A stretch of 64,000 nt of DNA. Origin: Datnioides undecimradiatus. Taxonomy: Eukaryota; Chordata; Actinopteri; Lobotiformes; Datnioididae. The number at the start of each line of letters is the position of its first letter. Within the stretch, counting starts at the first letter, position 1. Made by a program: the position numbers and the translations under genes. The notes under the pieces are model-generated. The model did no database searches. It was given only the letters and a program-made list of their open reading frames with translations, and was not told the origin of the DNA. Shown here piece after piece: positions 11,570-23,787 of this stretch. The stretch is taken from the NCBI GenBank assembly GCA_008933995.1, contig WARS01000063.1:784001-848000 (forward strand), read 5' to 3'.

Positions 11570-13130
11570 CAGAGTCGTTTTCACCTCTTTACCTCACCAA
11601 CTCTCAACTCCCTGCAGAACACACTCTCTGCAGTCTTAGTGTGTGTGTGTAGGTGTGTGTGTGCTCTTTTATGTCAGGACAGCGGATCAGGATTACCTTT
11701 ACCTCTCACCCAATCCTGACCTTGACCTCTCAACAAAAACTCTCTTTCACAGTATAAAACATCCTAACGGCGGCGTTTTTCACTCTGCGCTTCAAAGGAG
11801 CGCTCCGAGACGGTTTTTGGTGGGGGGAAACTGGCACATTAGTCATTTTACCCGTTAAGTTATGAGAACACGGACACCAAAATCATCCATGTGCACCTCG
11901 TAGATCATCCGCTGCAACGGGAACGCTCTAAATTTTGGGCAGCGGCTGCCATTTTTAGGGACCAGAAGGTTTCACGACCCCATATTGGATGTAGAAATTG
12001 TGTAAATCTGATACTGGCAGGGTAAATAAATCCATCTCATACATTTAAAGCGAGTCTACGTGAACAGCAGCACATGACACAATGCCAATTGTGGGCTAAC
12101 GTGGTGCAACAGTAGCACAGAGAGTCATAAAGTGTGCAGACTACACAATCAGTTAAACAATGATCTATTTAGAGCGAGCTAACGTTAGCTAACATTGTTT
12201 GGGTGAAGCGTGTACATTTATATTTTGTAATGGACACGTGAAGTAGTTTCACTCAAACTGCTTTTAATTAATACACCGGCTAACGAAATGCGTAACCGTA
12301 GCAACAGGGACATGGCAGAGTTTGCGGCAAGTTACGGTTTATTGCTAACGGTTAAGCTAACGATTTGCAGAGGCTAATTACAACAAGTGGTTTTAAAGTT
12401 TCCTTCCACACATTTGGAGAATCTGAAGATGTTGATGATGCGATTATAGAATTAAATCAAGCAGAAAATGAAAAACACAAGATTAAATCGCAGCGCGTCG
12501 CCGTTTGAACTGAACATGATGTCACTCGAAGCGGAATCTTGCTAGCATAACGTTAGCTTTCTGGCTAAAAGCTGAGCAGAGAGGACTAGAAATCTCTCCT
12601 GCTGCAAAGTTGAAAAGCAGTGAACATTGTTTTAATTGCATTAGAACACTATCTAATGCAATTAGCATTTACTAGCATTAGCATTCATAATGATTGCTCC
12701 AAGAATTAGTCTCACCCTCACCCAGGTGTTTAGCGGGTTAAATCCCTTTGCAGCAAAACAGTGAATTAACTATTTCTCTGCAAGAAACATATTAAAGTTA
12801 ATGAAGCAGTGTTTGTACTCCAGTAAACAGCATGCTATTTTATACTGCAATCAACAAGACCTGAATAAAATGATTTCATAATTTAAATTATATCATGTCA
12901 GTGTGTTTAGGCAGAGAAAAGATGGTCTCAATCACTTTGTATTCTCGTCTGTAATGGTTAAAATAACTTAAATATGTTGTTTAGTCTTTTTATTTAAATT
13001 AAGGTTTTTATTTTCTCACCATTTTATGTTTTTGTTTTGTTATATTCAGATTAATAAAGGTTGTAACTTCAACAACCACAGGACTGCTCAGTATGAATGC
13101 TTCTTTGTGCTATTTCATGTCGCTCTCGTG
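11570..13130. other. No gene recognised; AT-rich with GCTAAC-type motifs
   Basis: Unique-looking sequence. Several GCTAAC/GTTAGC words (12177-12195, 12350-12362, 12550-12560, 12663-12690) may be remnants of dispersed elements. No exon is supported. Confidence 0.4.
12633..12664. repeat. 12-bp inverted repeat (AT-rich hairpin)
   Basis: TAATTGCATTAG at 12633-12644 is followed after an 8-nt spacer by its exact reverse complement CTAATGCAATTA at 12653-12664. Confidence 0.8.
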
Positions 13131-13135
13131 GACAC

Positions 13136-13165
13136 ACTGCATCATGGGTAAGGACGATGGCGGCC
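13136..13165 (+). promoter_or_regulatory. ZNF143-like half-motif next to a YY1-like motif
   Basis: CTGCATCATGGGTAAGG is followed at once by ACGATGGCGGCC. The first resembles half of the ZNF143/THAP11 (SBS) site and the second the YY1 consensus AAGATGGCGGC. Both motifs are typical of promoters, but no exon or CpG island is evident here. Confidence 0.25.
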
Positions 13166-13576
13166 TCCCTGTAGCTCTGCACGTGGTGCAATACAGTGTC
13201 ATGACTTAAGATCAGTTGCAGAGACATGGCTGCTATCAAAAGCTGGGAGAAAGGAAGAGAAGCTCTGACATGATAATTCATAGTTAAATGTCTCAAAAGA
13301 CTAACATCTGCGAGGGAAGGATCGTCTGTCGTCTTAAAATTCGTACAAATGGACGCCAGGCGACGTTTCCTCGAGTACAGTCTGAGGAGTAAAGGCCTTT
13401 ACCTTCTCTGGCAGTGTAAAATTATCCTGCGCAGCCTTGACTGAGGCTCCTCTGGTGCCGTGGTTAATGTTACTGTCTCCACCCCGGGTCCTCGACGGGC
13501 TTCAGCTGTAGTTTAATAACGGACAGTCTGACCACAGAGATTTTGCAGATATCCGAACGTTGTCAGCTGCTACCTT

Positions 13577-13579
<3 letters not shown>

Positions 13580-13608
<29 letters not shown>
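13580..13608. repeat. (TG)n microsatellite
   Basis: Pure (TG)n tract of 29 bp. Confidence 0.95.
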
Positions 13609-13609
<1 letters not shown>

Positions 13610-13615
<6 letters not shown>

Positions 13616-15390
13616 TTGCACGTGTTTTATTTCATTTGGCCTTTTTCTGTCTTTGAACCGCTGCACATTTGCCAGTTTTCCCGCAGGTCTCCAAAGGCAT
13701 GCGGCGTATGCTAATGCGTGTGACTCATGTCTAGATGACTCCATCGCCCGTACGCCCTCATGTGCATTCATTTGCCAGCGTGTGCGCTTGTGCAACGTCT
13801 CTATAACGCCTCTAATGCACTCTGACCATGGACGCTCAACAGATTAGCCCTTTGTGTCATCTTCTGTCTCTGGTGGTAAAAAGCAGACGATCCTTCGCAC
13901 ACGAGGAGCACATTAAAGCCTCAAAACTCCTCTCATTTTGGCTGAACTTGCACTCCAAGAACGTGGTGCACTTTCATTTAACTGCAAAATAGTGTCTTGC
14001 AGGTCCATATGGTGCAGGATGCATTTCATTAAAAGGGTCAAAGGGAAGTGAGGAAAGGGGGTTTAATGTCCGGTTCAAGAACAAATGAATGGAGGTAAGG
14101 GTCAGTTCAGGGTTCAGGGTCTTCTCCGGCATCCTTGGTGCCAAACCTGACACATCCTAAAGGCATATTTCCTCATAATTACCATATAAAAGACTGCACA
14201 TGCTCTCCCCTGAAGGATTATTTGAAGTGTAGTATCGGCTTCTAACATTTGGAGGAAGCATTGGCCAAGGTTCTGCCTATGTAGATGGCAAAACGTCCAG
14301 ATCAAGGTAACTTTAACTCCAGGTCATTCAGTAATAATGTCGTGTAGCAGAAGGTGCACTGGAGATATGCTGCAGTGATTATTGCACGTCACGTATGAGT
14401 ACAGCCACATGTTTGCCGTGTTCAAGATCTCTAAATCTGATTATGAACGAACTGTCGTCAGGCTGACACAAGGCTTCACGAGGTTGGCTGCAGGAAAGCA
14501 CCACGCTGCACAGTAATTCATGACCCGATTGTGTTTCTCATGAAAGACGGAGTCAGACCGGCTCAGCTACCGCCGCTCTCTGCTCTGTTAAAACCAAATG
14601 TGGCATCCAGCTGAAATTAAAAATCCCCCCCCTCTGCACTGACCGTTCTCTTACCTCGCGGTAACGACTGTTATTGTTCCTCAACTGGCAAAACTCGCCG
14701 CTCGCATTTTCAGAGAAGGCATTTGAGAAATTTCGCCCACCTGCGTTTCCTTAAGCGGAGATGTCTTGGCGAAGTGAGGCGAGGCTGTTTGAAACCGTGA
14801 CATGAAAGCCCTCCGCTGAACCCGGCGCAGATACGCAAACTGGCAGCTGTGTGTATATATGTGTGTGTGTGTGTTGTCTACATGCATGCATATGTATGTG
14901 TATACACTGTGTGTGCATGATGTGTTAATGTGGACCCGTTCTATCAACAGCGCTGTTTTACAAGCACATGAACATGATAAACACCAGGGGGAATGTGTGT
15001 GTGTGTGTTCATGTGTTTGTATGTGTTCAGCAACGCTATAAAGCGATGGAGGAATGTGCTTTCACTCTTTAATGAGGTTCATCAAAACAGTGAGGCGTCA
15101 AGAAACGAGCCTCTTCACACGCGAGGTGAAGGAGCGGGCGGGACGGAGGGATTCAGGGCGGAGGGGCTGGAACTTATATTCAGAAACCACACCGAGGCAA
15201 ATTTGTCATTTCCAGCGAGGCGTTAATGAAAATTAACGCAGGATAAATTCGTTTCATGAGACGTTTGGAGGCAGAACTCCACTGCGAGCTGCACATCATG
15301 TAAACAGTTATGATGACTGTGTTTGCAACCAGTTTCCACGTGTAACAGACGCAGAACAACATTTGCATTCATTTCAAACTGTAAGGTCAG
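13610..15390. other. No gene recognised
   Basis: Includes small TG runs at 14864-14875 and 14995-15008. Scattered donor-like words (GGAG|GTAAGG near 14093, CGAG|GTAAGA on the minus strand near 14655) lack good acceptors and are not called as exons. Confidence 0.4.
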
Positions 15391-15391
15391 T

Positions 15392-15480
15392 TCGTGCTTC
15401 TTCTAGCTCTGTTTTCATCTCCACCGACCCTCTTATAAGAACGTTTAGCTGCTTCACTAGCTGTTAGCAACTAGCTAAAG
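15392..15480 (+). repeat. Possible short copy of a dispersed repeat (family of 46305-46540)
   Basis: Shares AGCTCTGTTTT.ATCTCCACC and a following TTTAGCTGCT word with the longer copy at 46305-46540 and the partial copy at 35172-35260. Diverged and short. Confidence 0.4.
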
Positions 15481-15862
15481 CTGCTTGTCTTATAGCTGAC
15501 ATCATTTAAAGCCATTAATCATGTATCATATCAAAGTATTTAAATATTTAATATCTGGGCCGATGCTCAAAACAAGCCACGTGTTAACACCAATGCTAAT
15601 GCTAACGCTAACAGCCAAAGCGGTAACATGTGGTGCAAAAACCAGCGAGCAAACTGCAAAATGCACACGTCTTATTCAACACGCAGGAATGAATCACTTC
15701 CAACTCCATAAAAAACAAAAACTTGCAACAAACAGCTAATGTTAGCGACAGTTAGCGACTTATGTGTTGCAAGAGAACATGTGTTGCTAATGCTAGGTGC
15801 CAGACAGGTATGAAACTTTGGGATTGATCAAGATTTCTGACTTAAAAACAAAACACACATAC

Positions 15863-15911
15863 CTTTTGTCCGTCGGCACGAGGCGGTTCTTCAGCTGCAG
15901 GGATTTCAAAC
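15863..15911 (-). CDS. Candidate 49-nt internal exon (unidentified gene)
   Basis: On the minus strand a pyrimidine-containing acceptor (TGATGTCATTGCAG) precedes 49 nt, followed by a good donor AAAAG|GTATGTG. Two frames are open. One reads LKSLQLKNRLVPTDK with codons typical of vertebrate genes (CTG, CAG, AAG, AAC, CGC, CTC, GTG); the other reads FEIPAAEEPPRADGQK. The length is not a multiple of three, so skipping it would shift frame. No partner exon was recognised, so the gene is unknown. Both splice sites plus good codon usage make this the best exon candidate, but short exon-like segments also arise by chance in 64 kb. Confidence 0.4.
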
Positions 15912-16575
15912 CTGCAATGACATCATGCAAAGAAACATGATGTGATTTAGTTTATTTTAGGATTATAACCTGCGAAGAACAAAAAGAGCAGAGCTGTCAC
16001 ACTCATGCATTTGTAAGGCATCAAACAGGGGAGCTGGTATTCTCCTCAGAGATTTCCATTTTTGGTCATTTCACTAAAACAGCATGTTCTTTTATAATAA
16101 AGTAATAAAGATGCACGTTAACTGCGGTGGAGAAGCATACTCAGACATTTTGGAAGATGCTTTTCATACCAGACACTGAAAAAACAAACAGTTTAAGAGG
16201 TGAAAAGAGGTTTAAAGGCTGAAACACGTGGAACTACAAAGGGTAAAGTGCAGAAACCTGCAGATTAGCGAGTGAGCGGCGTAAACTGGGGACGCCGGGA
16301 GCAAACTGGCCGATGACCGAAGGAGGAGAAGCTGTGAGGTCAACGTCCGCCAATGAGACAGGAGGTAAGGATGGAGAAAACCGCAGGATTTACAGGAAGA
16401 GAAGAAGAAAAATGGGATTAAGGGGAAAGAAGACAGCGAGGAGATTTAGTGATCGGAGGTAAAACTCAGGTTTTTGTTCCAAATCTAAAAAGTTTCTTCT
16501 TCTTGATTCCCCAAGGCGACGGTAAATCTTATATTCCACATTACACTGCCTGCCTGCAGTGTGTGCGTGCGCCTT
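15912..16575. other. No feature recognised beyond the exon flank
   Basis: Sequence 5' of the candidate mini-exon in minus-strand sense. A donor-like ACAGGAG|GTAAGG at about 16360 (+) has no convincing acceptor. Confidence 0.4.
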
Positions 16576-16576
16576 T

Positions 16577-16580
<4 letters not shown>

Positions 16581-16621
<41 letters not shown>

Positions 16622-16713
16622 CTATATAAATCTGCAGTGTGTTTTCTTTTGCTCTGCTCGAGTGGAATATTTTTCTAATGAGTGCTTTATTTCTGACTCT
16701 GACCGTCACATGA

Positions 16714-16746
<33 letters not shown>

Positions 16747-16805
16747 ATCAGAGACAAGCATATGGAAATGAAATCAAGCGGGAGACCGAGGGCTTGCAGA
16801 GGCCA

Positions 16806-16848
<43 letters not shown>
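16581..16848. repeat. Microsatellite cluster: (TG)n then (CA)n then (CA)n
   Basis: (TG)n at 16581-16618, (CA)n at 16716-16745 and (CA)n at 16811-16848. The TG tract is complementary to the two CA tracts, so the segment can fold on itself. The 146-codon (+) and 124-codon (-) frames are read-through products. Confidence 0.95.
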
Positions 16849-16849
<1 letters not shown>

Positions 16850-16987
16850 TCATATACACTTAGACAAACACAGAGCACTCATACTTTGATCTGCAGCATA
16901 TTTGTATTTTACAGTCTTCTCACAAACACACACTCATGCAGCAGCAGCAGCTTGCAGCTCGCTGGATCTGCTTTCGTCTGCACACCG

Positions 16988-16989
<2 letters not shown>

Positions 16990-17018
<29 letters not shown>
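16990..17018. repeat. (CA)n microsatellite
   Basis: Pure (CA)n tract of 29 bp. Confidence 0.95.
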
Positions 17019-17020
<2 letters not shown>

Positions 17021-17420
17021 TGCTGGCAGACGAAACATGGTGGACGCCAAAACAGGACAAAAACAGCACAAAACATCTCTGTGTCACACCGGCTTTCGCA
17101 CGTGTTTACATAGAACAAGTTCATCGCTACGGAAAAAACATGTGAGCATCAGCGCCGAAAACACCAAAACATCCAGGCCTCACGAGAGTTTCAGGAAGAC
17201 ATCACAGGTTGTGACCTCCACCGCCATCCTCTATCTCTCTGCTGTGTGTGTGGAGTCACCAGATAACATCTCATCTTTTATCTCCCTGGTTTTATTGTAA
17301 ACGGCTGCAGAGTCACAGATTCACCTGCCAGACAAACGCGCTCATTCTCTGCAACCTTTTGGCCTTTGCTTCACCCGGACGACTCCAGCTGTTCCAACCA
17401 CAGAAGAAGAAAACAAGTGG

Positions 17421-17445
17421 TAGAAGAAGAAGAAGAAGAAGAAGA
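17421..17445 (+). repeat. (GAA)n microsatellite
   Basis: About eight AGA/GAA units, followed by a short AT-rich stretch. Confidence 0.9.
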
Positions 17446-17805
17446 TTAAATGTGAATGCCATAATTTTCAAAAGCAGCTTTATAATGAAGCTCTGAAATG
17501 ATCCTGCATCTTCTGAATTTCCATTTTATCCAAAAACAGCCTGTAGCTCCATGCGGGAGGTTCAACACAGCTGGAGGCAGGAAGTGGCACAAGCATCGAC
17601 TACGGTGGCCCTGAGATGCAAAAGAAAAATCACAATCTTTCACAAGTGCACAGAGAATATTGAATAACATGCACGCTTTGTGGCTTTTAACCTGCAGTTA
17701 TCTTTCAGGAGCTCTTCCTTTTCTCAAAACTAGCAAAGAAAAGCAAAATTACACCATTAAAATCCGATTTTTGTGATTTATTCATTTAATTTGAGTGAAT
17801 ACTGT

Positions 17806-18205
17806 GACATTTTTAGGATATTTAGGCCTCTTGCTCAGAGCTAGATGAGATGATCGATGCCTGTCTTGTGTCTGTCAACTATAAAGCTACAGCTAGCAGG
17901 GGATTAGTTTAGCTTACACGCGGTAACTAGCATGCTAACTTCCTGTAAAACCACAACTTGTCGTTTTTACATTTGTCTTTGTGTGCGGATTAAACAAAAA
18001 GCTCTGATTTGTTAGCATTAGTTAGCATTAGGAGTGGTTGGCTAACTGTTTTTGTACAGAGGCAGGCTAGCTGTTTCCTGTTTATGCTAATCCAAGCTAA
18101 TCGTCCTCTGGTTCCAGCCTCATGTTTAGCGCACAGACACAAGAGTGGCACCAATCTTCTCATATAACCCTTGGCAATAAAGAGAGCAAGTGTTTTTTGA
18201 ATTAT
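17806..18205. mobile_element. Two inverted copies of a dispersed repeat forming a foldback
   Basis: The left arm (about 17806-17925, +) contains CTTGCTCAGAGCTAGATGAG, GTCTTGTGTCTGTC and GGATTAGTTTAGCTTA. The right arm (about 17938-18205), read in reverse complement, shows the same landmarks in order: CTTGCTCTC, ATATGAGAAGATTGGTGCC, CTCTTGTGTCTGT and CGATTAGCTTGG. The arms match over about 90 bp with divergence; the right arm goes further, into a segment with ACAACTTGTCGTTTTTAC and GGCTAGCTGTTTCC. By memory this is an abundant non-autonomous repeat of spiny-rayed fishes. The name is not assigned. Confidence 0.7.
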
Positions 18206-18209
18206 AACG

Positions 18210-19995
18210 ACAACAATAAACAACTTCTTTAATTTATTAAAACAACCATCACGTTTTATGTGTCAGACGTCTCTTAAAGCTCTGGTGACGACTACAGGAT
18301 CCGATCCAGTCTCTCATAATCAAATGATCACAGTTCAAAGCTGATTAGTCATGAGGTTGTTTTCAGTTCATCAAGGCACAGGAAGAAAAAACCAACATAT
18401 TGATGTTTGTGACCCGTTGCGTCCTTTGCGGCCTCCTTCACCGGTTTGTTATGCAGCCATAAACATCTGCAGATCTGCAGGGAAAACAAAGTGCCAGTTC
18501 GGGTTTCAACACCGCTTCGTGCTCCTCGCTGATTCAATCTGCCCTGTTTGCTGCAGATTTGTCCCACTGATACAAGTGGGCACAATATGTTTCATGCACC
18601 ATAAACAAACCTTTTTTTTTTATTTAGTCTACCAGCTTGTTGCTCGTTGAGAGAGGTTTTGTTAATGTGAGGCTTTAGTAAGAAGTCATCGTCAGTGCTG
18701 GACGTTTATTTTAAGGGTTGTGTTCATGCATGTTTTCTGATGTGGGACAGATCAGTACCCTGATGCTTTTACTTGCATCCGGGTTCAGTTTCATGTCTCG
18801 GGCGGTTTACCTCATGCCCACAGAGGATAAAAGGTTGGATCAGTAAGCTGCAAGTTTGTTCTTCTGTAGGTAAAACCTACAGGATGGTAACAGATCAACA
18901 CGGGCAATGCACAGATTGTGCGTCAGTCATCACAAGGCGAACGTCTTTGCACTGCTAAGTGCATTAATTGATTGTACGATCAGTAAATATCAGGGCTTTT
19001 GCAGGTTTTTCCCCTCAGAACTGACTTGAATCAGGTTTGTTCAACGTAAAGCTGGTAATTTAACATTTACAGCGATGTGGGGGTGAAGTGCGAAGGCTGG
19101 ATTTGTTGGCATTTGGGTGGAAATGAAGTCTCGTCTCCATCATGAAGCAGATGCTAATTAAGTTACAGGAAGTGATTTCATGCAAATCATGAGTTTAAGG
19201 GGGGGTTCAGGTGAATTTGCAGGTAATCTAGGCTGATCTTTGCGTTTGTATGCAACCGTGCATCAATCAGTAACAGGTTGGGTTGGGAATATGCATCACA
19301 GAGGACTCGTTAAATCCTGTTGCCATGGTAATTAAAATGCAAAATGTGAACAGAGCTACAAAGGACAGATAAATCCTCCTTTCCAGCAAGTCGCATATCG
19401 TCTTGAACTCTCCCTACATTCGTCGCCGAGCCTCCCCAGTGGCGGCGGCAGCTCAGATAAGATGGCCGACGTTGTTAAGGACAATCAGTCAAACCATCTG
19501 ACCTCGGGCAGGAGCTCGCGAACTGGAAGGAGCGCTCGTCTTATCAGTGCGGCTGTGGCTTCCCGTCTCTGCTTGCTCAGTAGCACAAATATCATTTTGC
19601 AGCAAATGTGATGAAATCTTTCCCGGTGGAGTCTGAACTGCGAGAGGGAAAGCGTCCGGGCCAAGACTCAGCCCATCTAATCCCTCCTTCATCCCTCCGA
19701 GCTTTCTATATTAATCCCATATATTTATATTTATTCCATCTTTTCATATATTCTGCACATATATCACCCGCTCTTTGTTCATCCTCGCTCTGACACCTCC
19801 GAGTATCACTCTTACACAGCACCCTCAGCGTGAACTCTGCTGGCAGCCGAGTGACTCAGGTGTTTTTCCATACGTGTGTGTTGTGTGTGTTGTGCGTGCG
19901 AGTGCTCGGTCTGTGATTTGTGCAAAAGGAGCATGTGTCTTGACTGCGTTTGTGTGCAACAGTACAGTCGTGTTTGTTTGCAAGGAGAGTATGGG
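18210..19995. other. No gene recognised; possible conserved non-coding segment near 19.1-19.35 kb
   Basis: 19140-19345 has GCTAATTAAG, an octamer ATGCAAAT (19180-19187), and GGTAATTAAAATGCAAA (19328-19344) in a low-repeat background, a composition often seen in developmental enhancers. Conservation cannot be tested here. The rest shows no exon or repeat. Confidence 0.3.
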
Positions 19996-19999
19996 AATA

Positions 20000-20167
20000 T
20001 GTGTGTGTGTGTGTGTGTGTATACGTGTGTGTGTAAGAGAGAGAGAGAGAGAGTCAGGTGTCAAGTTTACCCCCCGATCGACCCAACCTGGGAATGATCT
20101 AGTCTCAGCAGGGGAAGCCAAAGCTGCTCCTCTATATGTGTGTGTGTGTAGGTGTGTTACGTGTTGT

Positions 20168-20202
<35 letters not shown>

Positions 20203-20397
20203 TAACCCAGGGATGACTCACAAACCATCTGGAGGCCAGATGCAGGTTACAGATCTCCTCTCTCTCTCTCTCTCTCTCTCTCCTCGCTCCCTCGCCGCCT
20301 CCAGTTGCTGTTAGTTCCCTTAGTTAACCCGTGAACTTTGACCTCTGTGCTGTGGCGTTGGTGTGAGTGCTCGGGCTTGTGTGTGTGTGTGTGTGTG
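20000..20397. repeat. Microsatellite cluster: (TG)n-(GA)n, (TG)n, (CT)n, (TG)n
   Basis: (TG)n at 20000-20034 joined to (GA)n at 20036-20053, (TG)n at 20170-20201, (CT)n at 20256-20282 and (TG)n at 20380-20397. The GA and CT tracts are complementary. The 179-codon plus-strand frame across them is read-through. Confidence 0.95.
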
Positions 20398-20399
20398 CG

Positions 20400-23300
20400 T
20401 CTTCCAGGTTGAGTAAACGGCGAGGTCGCGACCTCCCTCAGAGGTCATGAACCCTCCCTCGGCGACCTCTGGAGTTCAAGTTCACTAATTGACCCCGTTC
20501 CCACTCAAACAGCCGTCGCCTCCCCGCCACCGCGTACAGCGATTAACTCTGGGAAACTACCTCCTAAAATGTGTCACAGGCTCGTCTCACAGTCCAAATA
20601 ACAGTCAAAACTGTACTAAAGTGAAAGAGAAAATGAAAATTTGCTCTCTCCTGTATCGTTTTTGTAAAAATAAAAGACAATGAGACCCTAAAACCCACCA
20701 CAGGCCTGTATTACATCCTGTTTCTAAGAGTAAATGTGATAAAATACAACAATACCTGAGTAAAACTGTCTCTCAGGACAGAGTTAGAGGCATTAAAGCT
20801 CCAAATACAAGAGGAAATCTAATAAATAATTAACATTTCTGTGTTTATCAGCTTAAAATAACACATTTATGCTCCATAGCAGACGTATGGAGGCGTGTAT
20901 ATGCAGATAAATGACATATACAGTCTGCTGGGTTGGGGGATTTACCTTATATAAACCTAAAACTGCAACAGATACAACAGGAAGTGGATTTACTTCAAGT
21001 CAGCGGCTTGACCATGACGCACAGCTCTCTTCATAGAGTTTGCTCCCTCTGTGAGTCACAAAGCCAGATCTGGACTTGCACACCTGAAACACAAGATTTG
21101 AGACTCACTCTTACTCAGATGATCGTCATCTCCGATCATAAACGTGAATAAACCTGCAGAGAATTTGCAGAGAAGAGGTCGCGTCTTACATAACTGCAGA
21201 ACCACAGGATGTGGACGCGTCAAACAGGAGCTGCTAATGACTCGTTCGGCTCGTTCTTGATTTTGTTGAGGTTCATGGCGACATCGGATTGTTGTGGGGC
21301 TGTGCCTGCTGTTTCTCAAAGCACGGCCAGGTATCAAGCATGCAGGAGGAGGCGCTAGCTAAAGCTGCAAGCATGCTGAGTTTCATAGAGCAGTGACTCA
21401 AGAGCAAAACCTTGGTCGCACCAGTCAGCAGTGGAAGGGCTACAGTGTTTTGCAAGGTTGTGCACCGTGAATTCATCCATCTGAGGCACCTGAGGGAGGA
21501 AACTCGGCACAAACCACCTGAAGTGTTCGTGTTGAAGCTCGGGTTCTGCATCCTGGCACAGCCTGGGTGCGTGGCGTCGTATTTTTGTGACTGCAGCAGC
21601 ACAAATCCTTGTTGGATTTGGCGACAGTGACACTAGTGAAGCTGTAGATTCGCAGCTTTGACACTGCAGCCGGTGCTTAACAAGGTAGCTTGCAGCGAGG
21701 GATCCGAGCTTGGCGGGAGCTCTGGGGTTTGTAATCTCAGCCAAACAGAATTCAAATCAGGTGGAAGAACACGGGCTTCAGGAAATCATCTTGTGGGGGC
21801 TGTTAGATGTTAGAGTTTGGTTAAAACAGCAGTTGCGAGCTAACACGTAACTAGAAACAGGAAACACACTGAAGCAGGAGAGTGTGGACGCCCAACCCGA
21901 GGCCGACAGAGCGGTTGCTGCTTGAAGTGGTGCTTCAGCTTCTTTTAAATGAAAATCTAGTGGTGCTGACGACACTGGCGGCCATCTACCAGGCGCCCTG
22001 TGATGCATGATCATGACAAACAGTTAGGCTGTAACCACGGTAACAACAACGACGTGACAGGGCAACAAACACAATGCTTTAAGTTGCATTGACTGCGGCA
22101 TCTTTGGGCAAAGTTTAAAGCCGGAGAGAGAAAACACGCAATGACACGGACACACTAGCGGCAACATGCATGTATTAAATGTAAATAATATATATGTATA
22201 ATTAACACATATAGATAATTAATAGCAAAGCATTTTACCCATGCATCTCGTTGGGGTGGTGCTAATCTTTTATCTCGTAGCTCTACATCATCTAAGCTCA
22301 GCAGAACAGTGTTCAGAGATAATATGACATAATTGTATCTATCTGACTGTCTTCTGGGAGACACGCTGTGGAAACTTAACGAGCATAATGTCTTAAGTGC
22401 AGCCACAATGTTTCCACGAGCATCGGAACAAAGACGATCTTTCACAGTGGTAACACGCAGGCCGCTGCGGGCCATTCTTTGTAGATGAAACACGTGTTTA
22501 TTTGCTGTCAAATATTTCTCCAGCAACACCAACCCGGAGCCTTACCAGTAAATCATCAAAATAATTGACTGTGTGTGTGTGTGTGTTTGTACCAGTAAAC
22601 CAGTAAAACATCAACGTATCAAGACAACAGAGCTGGGAGTCTGTCTATTGTGCAGCCAAATGTTCTGATTTCACCCCCGGAGAGGCTGAGCTTGTGCATG
22701 GGCTGGCGAGCGTCTCCACACTTAGGCTTGAACATCGCCTTTGGACCGGCGCTGTGCGCGAATCGTTTGTGTGTGCCGGTTAATAACGAGGTTGGACAAG
22801 AGACGGCTGGATCTCAGCTTGTGATTGGAAATGCAGGTTGTTTCGGTGTCAGCGGAGAGTTTGTATCGGAAATCAGAGGGTTATTAGGGCTCAGCACACC
22901 GTCTAATGAAGAGCAAAGGAGCTAGCGATTAGCATTTTTAATTAGCAAAGTGTGGAAAGAGGAAGAAAGGAAGATGCAAATGAAAACAAGCCTACACTCA
23001 GATACTTTTCCTGAACATCTAAACCTTCTTTCCTCTGATGATATAAACAGGTAAAGAACATTAGAGCTTTAAATCACTTTCCAGCTTCACTACAAACGCT
23101 GCGCTCTCTTGTCATCGCCGTCCTTAAGTGCTCCACGGGGTGCTTTTATTTTGAAGGTGGGTTGTGGTGGTGGGGAGGGGATCAGAGGCGAGGCGCAGCA
23201 GCTGGATCATATTCATCAATATGCATGAATTCTGGTTTTTCTTGCTATGTGCGCATAAAACAAACAAATGCCGAGCTGAGACAAACCACAATACGGCCGC

Positions 23301-23785
23301 AAACTACAGCCAGACTCGAGTTTGGTGAGTTACGGTTACCTGCTGCGAGGGGATGTTTGTTTCTCTGGACACCGTTCAGGCCCGGTGGTTGAGTTTTGTG
23401 GGACTTTTTTCTGTTTGACTGACAGATAGGAGCAGCGAGAGAGACAAGGGCTGGGATCTGAATGGCCGGAGGCACCAACAGCCTCAACCGTCTGAGCAAC
23501 CGGTGCATCTCAATTATCTCATTTAACGGCGAAACCAGTGTGGACTATTAATACATTTAGAATTCAAACAAGGAAAAATGCAAACCTGGGCTTCATCTGT
23601 TCACAATCAGACTACTACATGACACTAAATGCATCTGTCAGCCTTCAAGAGCTGAATCAGTTTTGAACTTAGGGCCCAATCTTTCTTGAATCATTGCACC
23701 ATTATTGTCAATAAAACACAGCCCAAACCATAACCCTAACATAAAGACCAGATCTGTAATCATGTCTGCACTAAAAAATAATGTC
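20400..23785. other. No gene recognised
   Basis: Overlapping frames of 93 to 129 codons on the minus strand (21056-21744) oppose plus-strand frames, and none has recognisable motifs. A 40-bp TATATA-rich stretch lies at 22185-22225 and a short (TG)n at 22569-22586. 23160-23400 is G-rich and moderately CpG-rich. A donor-like TTTG|GTGAGT near 23325 (+) lacks a convincing acceptor. Confidence 0.4.
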
Positions 23786-23787
23786 AG

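Noticed and set aside
13395-13440. Minus-strand exon reading KAAQDNFTLPEK before a GTAAAG donor
   Set aside because: No pyrimidine-rich acceptor and a poor donor.
20935-21744. Overlapping minus-strand ORFs of 93 to 129 codons as a gene
   Set aside because: Opposed by plus-strand frames, no motif, no intron signals linking them.
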